Positions 5,749 through 6,259 of a DNA stretch of 6,259 nt are shown piece by piece. This stretch comes from Anaerolinea sp. (GTDB taxonomy: Bacteria; Chloroflexota; Anaerolineae; Anaerolineales; Anaerolineaceae): positions 1-6,259 of the forward strand of contig PNNU01000209.1 in the NCBI GenBank assembly GCA_013824385.1, given 5' to 3'. A model generated the notes under the pieces. That model did not search any database. It saw only the letters and a program-made list of their open reading frames with translations, and was not told the origin of the DNA. The translations under genes were made by a program, and so were the position numbers. Every line of letters starts with the position of its first letter. Positions within the stretch are counted from its first letter, which is position 1.

Positions 5749-6259
5749 CTAAGAGACACACCCAAAAGCGCCGATGATCCTCAAGATATCAAAACCTTCA
5801 GCATATTTACGCTCGGCCAGTGCGCCGTGACGGATTAACGTCGCGCGCGTGACGGCCGGGTCAAAATAGTATTTGGATTCATAAGTGCGATACTCCGCAA
5901 GAGCGGCGATTTTCTTTTCCACATCCGCTTCGGTGACCTCGACCAAAAAACTGGGGAAGAAGCCGTAGCTGCTGCGGATGACGTCGAACCCCATCACAGT
6001 AGTGCCTCTAAAGGCACGCAGAGCCTCTTCAGTGACCGTGGCGTGATCTTGATGGATATCTGCCTTGGTGTGCACAAAAACGATCTCAGGATGAAATTCC
6101 TTGTTCAGATTGATCATGTATTCAAGAATTTCCTGACGCTGATCGGGGAAACAACGTGTCTCAAACTGCCCCACAATCACATTTTCTTTGGGCACGCCCA
6201 AAACCGCCATGCTGTTGTAATGTTCTTTGACCACGTTTTTCAGCAGCGGATTCTTCTGG
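5749..6259 (-). CDS. PIG-L/LmbE family deacetylase (5' partial, C-terminal part)
   Basis: PIG-L family enzymes are zinc-dependent amidases that mostly remove acetyl groups from N-acetylglucosamine-type sugars or conjugates. The 169 visible C-terminal residues contain the second catalytic/metal motif HTKADIHQDH (visible residues 63-72), with the histidine pair spaced as in the family HxDH pattern. The typical C-terminal ending, with an Arg-x-x-Gly-like segment (IRHGALAERKYAEGFDI), is also present. The first metal motif (AHPDDE type) lies beyond the right edge. An internal GTG at 6234 would permit a shorter ORF, but the coding frame continues upstream to the edge (QKNPLLKN before it), so the gene is truncated by the window and not short. 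Its base composition is like the suf genes. The substrate cannot be told from here; a glycan, cell-surface sugar or small-thiol pathway are all possible. Confidence 0.9.
   Translation of the reverse strand, partial: QKNPLLKNVVKEHYNSMAVLGVPKENVIVGQFETRCFPDQRQEILEYMINLNKEFHPEIVFVHTKADIHQDHATVTEEALRAFRGTTVMGFDVIRSSYGFFPSFLVEVTEADVEKKIAALAEYRTYESKYYFDPAVTRATLIRHGALAERKYAEGFDILRIIGAFGCVS

Noticed and set aside
5749..6234. GTG at 6234 as the start of a small complete deacetylase
   Set aside because: The frame continues to the edge, and PIG-L enzymes need the N-terminal metal motif, which must lie beyond the window.

Overview
The window is mostly a SUF-type iron-sulfur cluster assembly operon read left to right. 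It is followed by a short AT-rich stretch with two genes on the other strand and by the end of a PIG-L family deacetylase gene. The likely source is a bacterium with the SufS/SufU version of the pathway. A Chloroflexota (Anaerolineae-like) origin is my best guess. It rests on the Fe-S gene set, the mixed codon usage, and an exported propeller protein with a Thr/Pro-rich stalk, a style common in that group. This is inference, not proof.

Region 1 (1-3708, + strand): sufD (5' end cut off by the window edge), a 97-residue protein of unknown function, sufS, sufU and a small Rieske [2Fe-2S] ferredoxin gene. They end at a textbook intrinsic terminator at 3678-3708. Spacing is tight from the 97-residue ORF onward: 12 nt, then 13 nt, then a 4-nt ATGA overlap. 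sufB and sufC are expected just upstream of the window. SufS takes sulfur from cysteine, SufU accepts it as persulfide, and SufBCD builds the cluster. The Rieske protein may supply electrons, or may simply be a client.

Region 2 (3709-5748): an AT-rich patch. It starts with a nearly perfect 35-nt palindromic repeat (3736-3770). Next come a minus-strand gene for an exported, probably lipid-anchored TolB/PD40-type beta-propeller protein and a minus-strand DUF1697 gene. Sampled lines here have 16-17 G+C per 60 nt, against 33-34 in sufS and in the deacetylase gene, so the patch looks acquired or at least under different compositional pressure.

Region 3 (5749-6259, - strand): the C-terminal 169 residues of a PIG-L/LmbE-type zinc deacetylase. 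Its N-terminal catalytic motif lies beyond the right edge.

The parts most worth a second look are the unknown 97-residue protein inside the suf operon and the SufU. This SufU lacks the insertion normally used to tell SufU from IscU, yet is paired with a SufS that has the histidine typical of SufU-dependent enzymes. I saw no CRISPR array, tRNA, rRNA, transposase or clear defence system.
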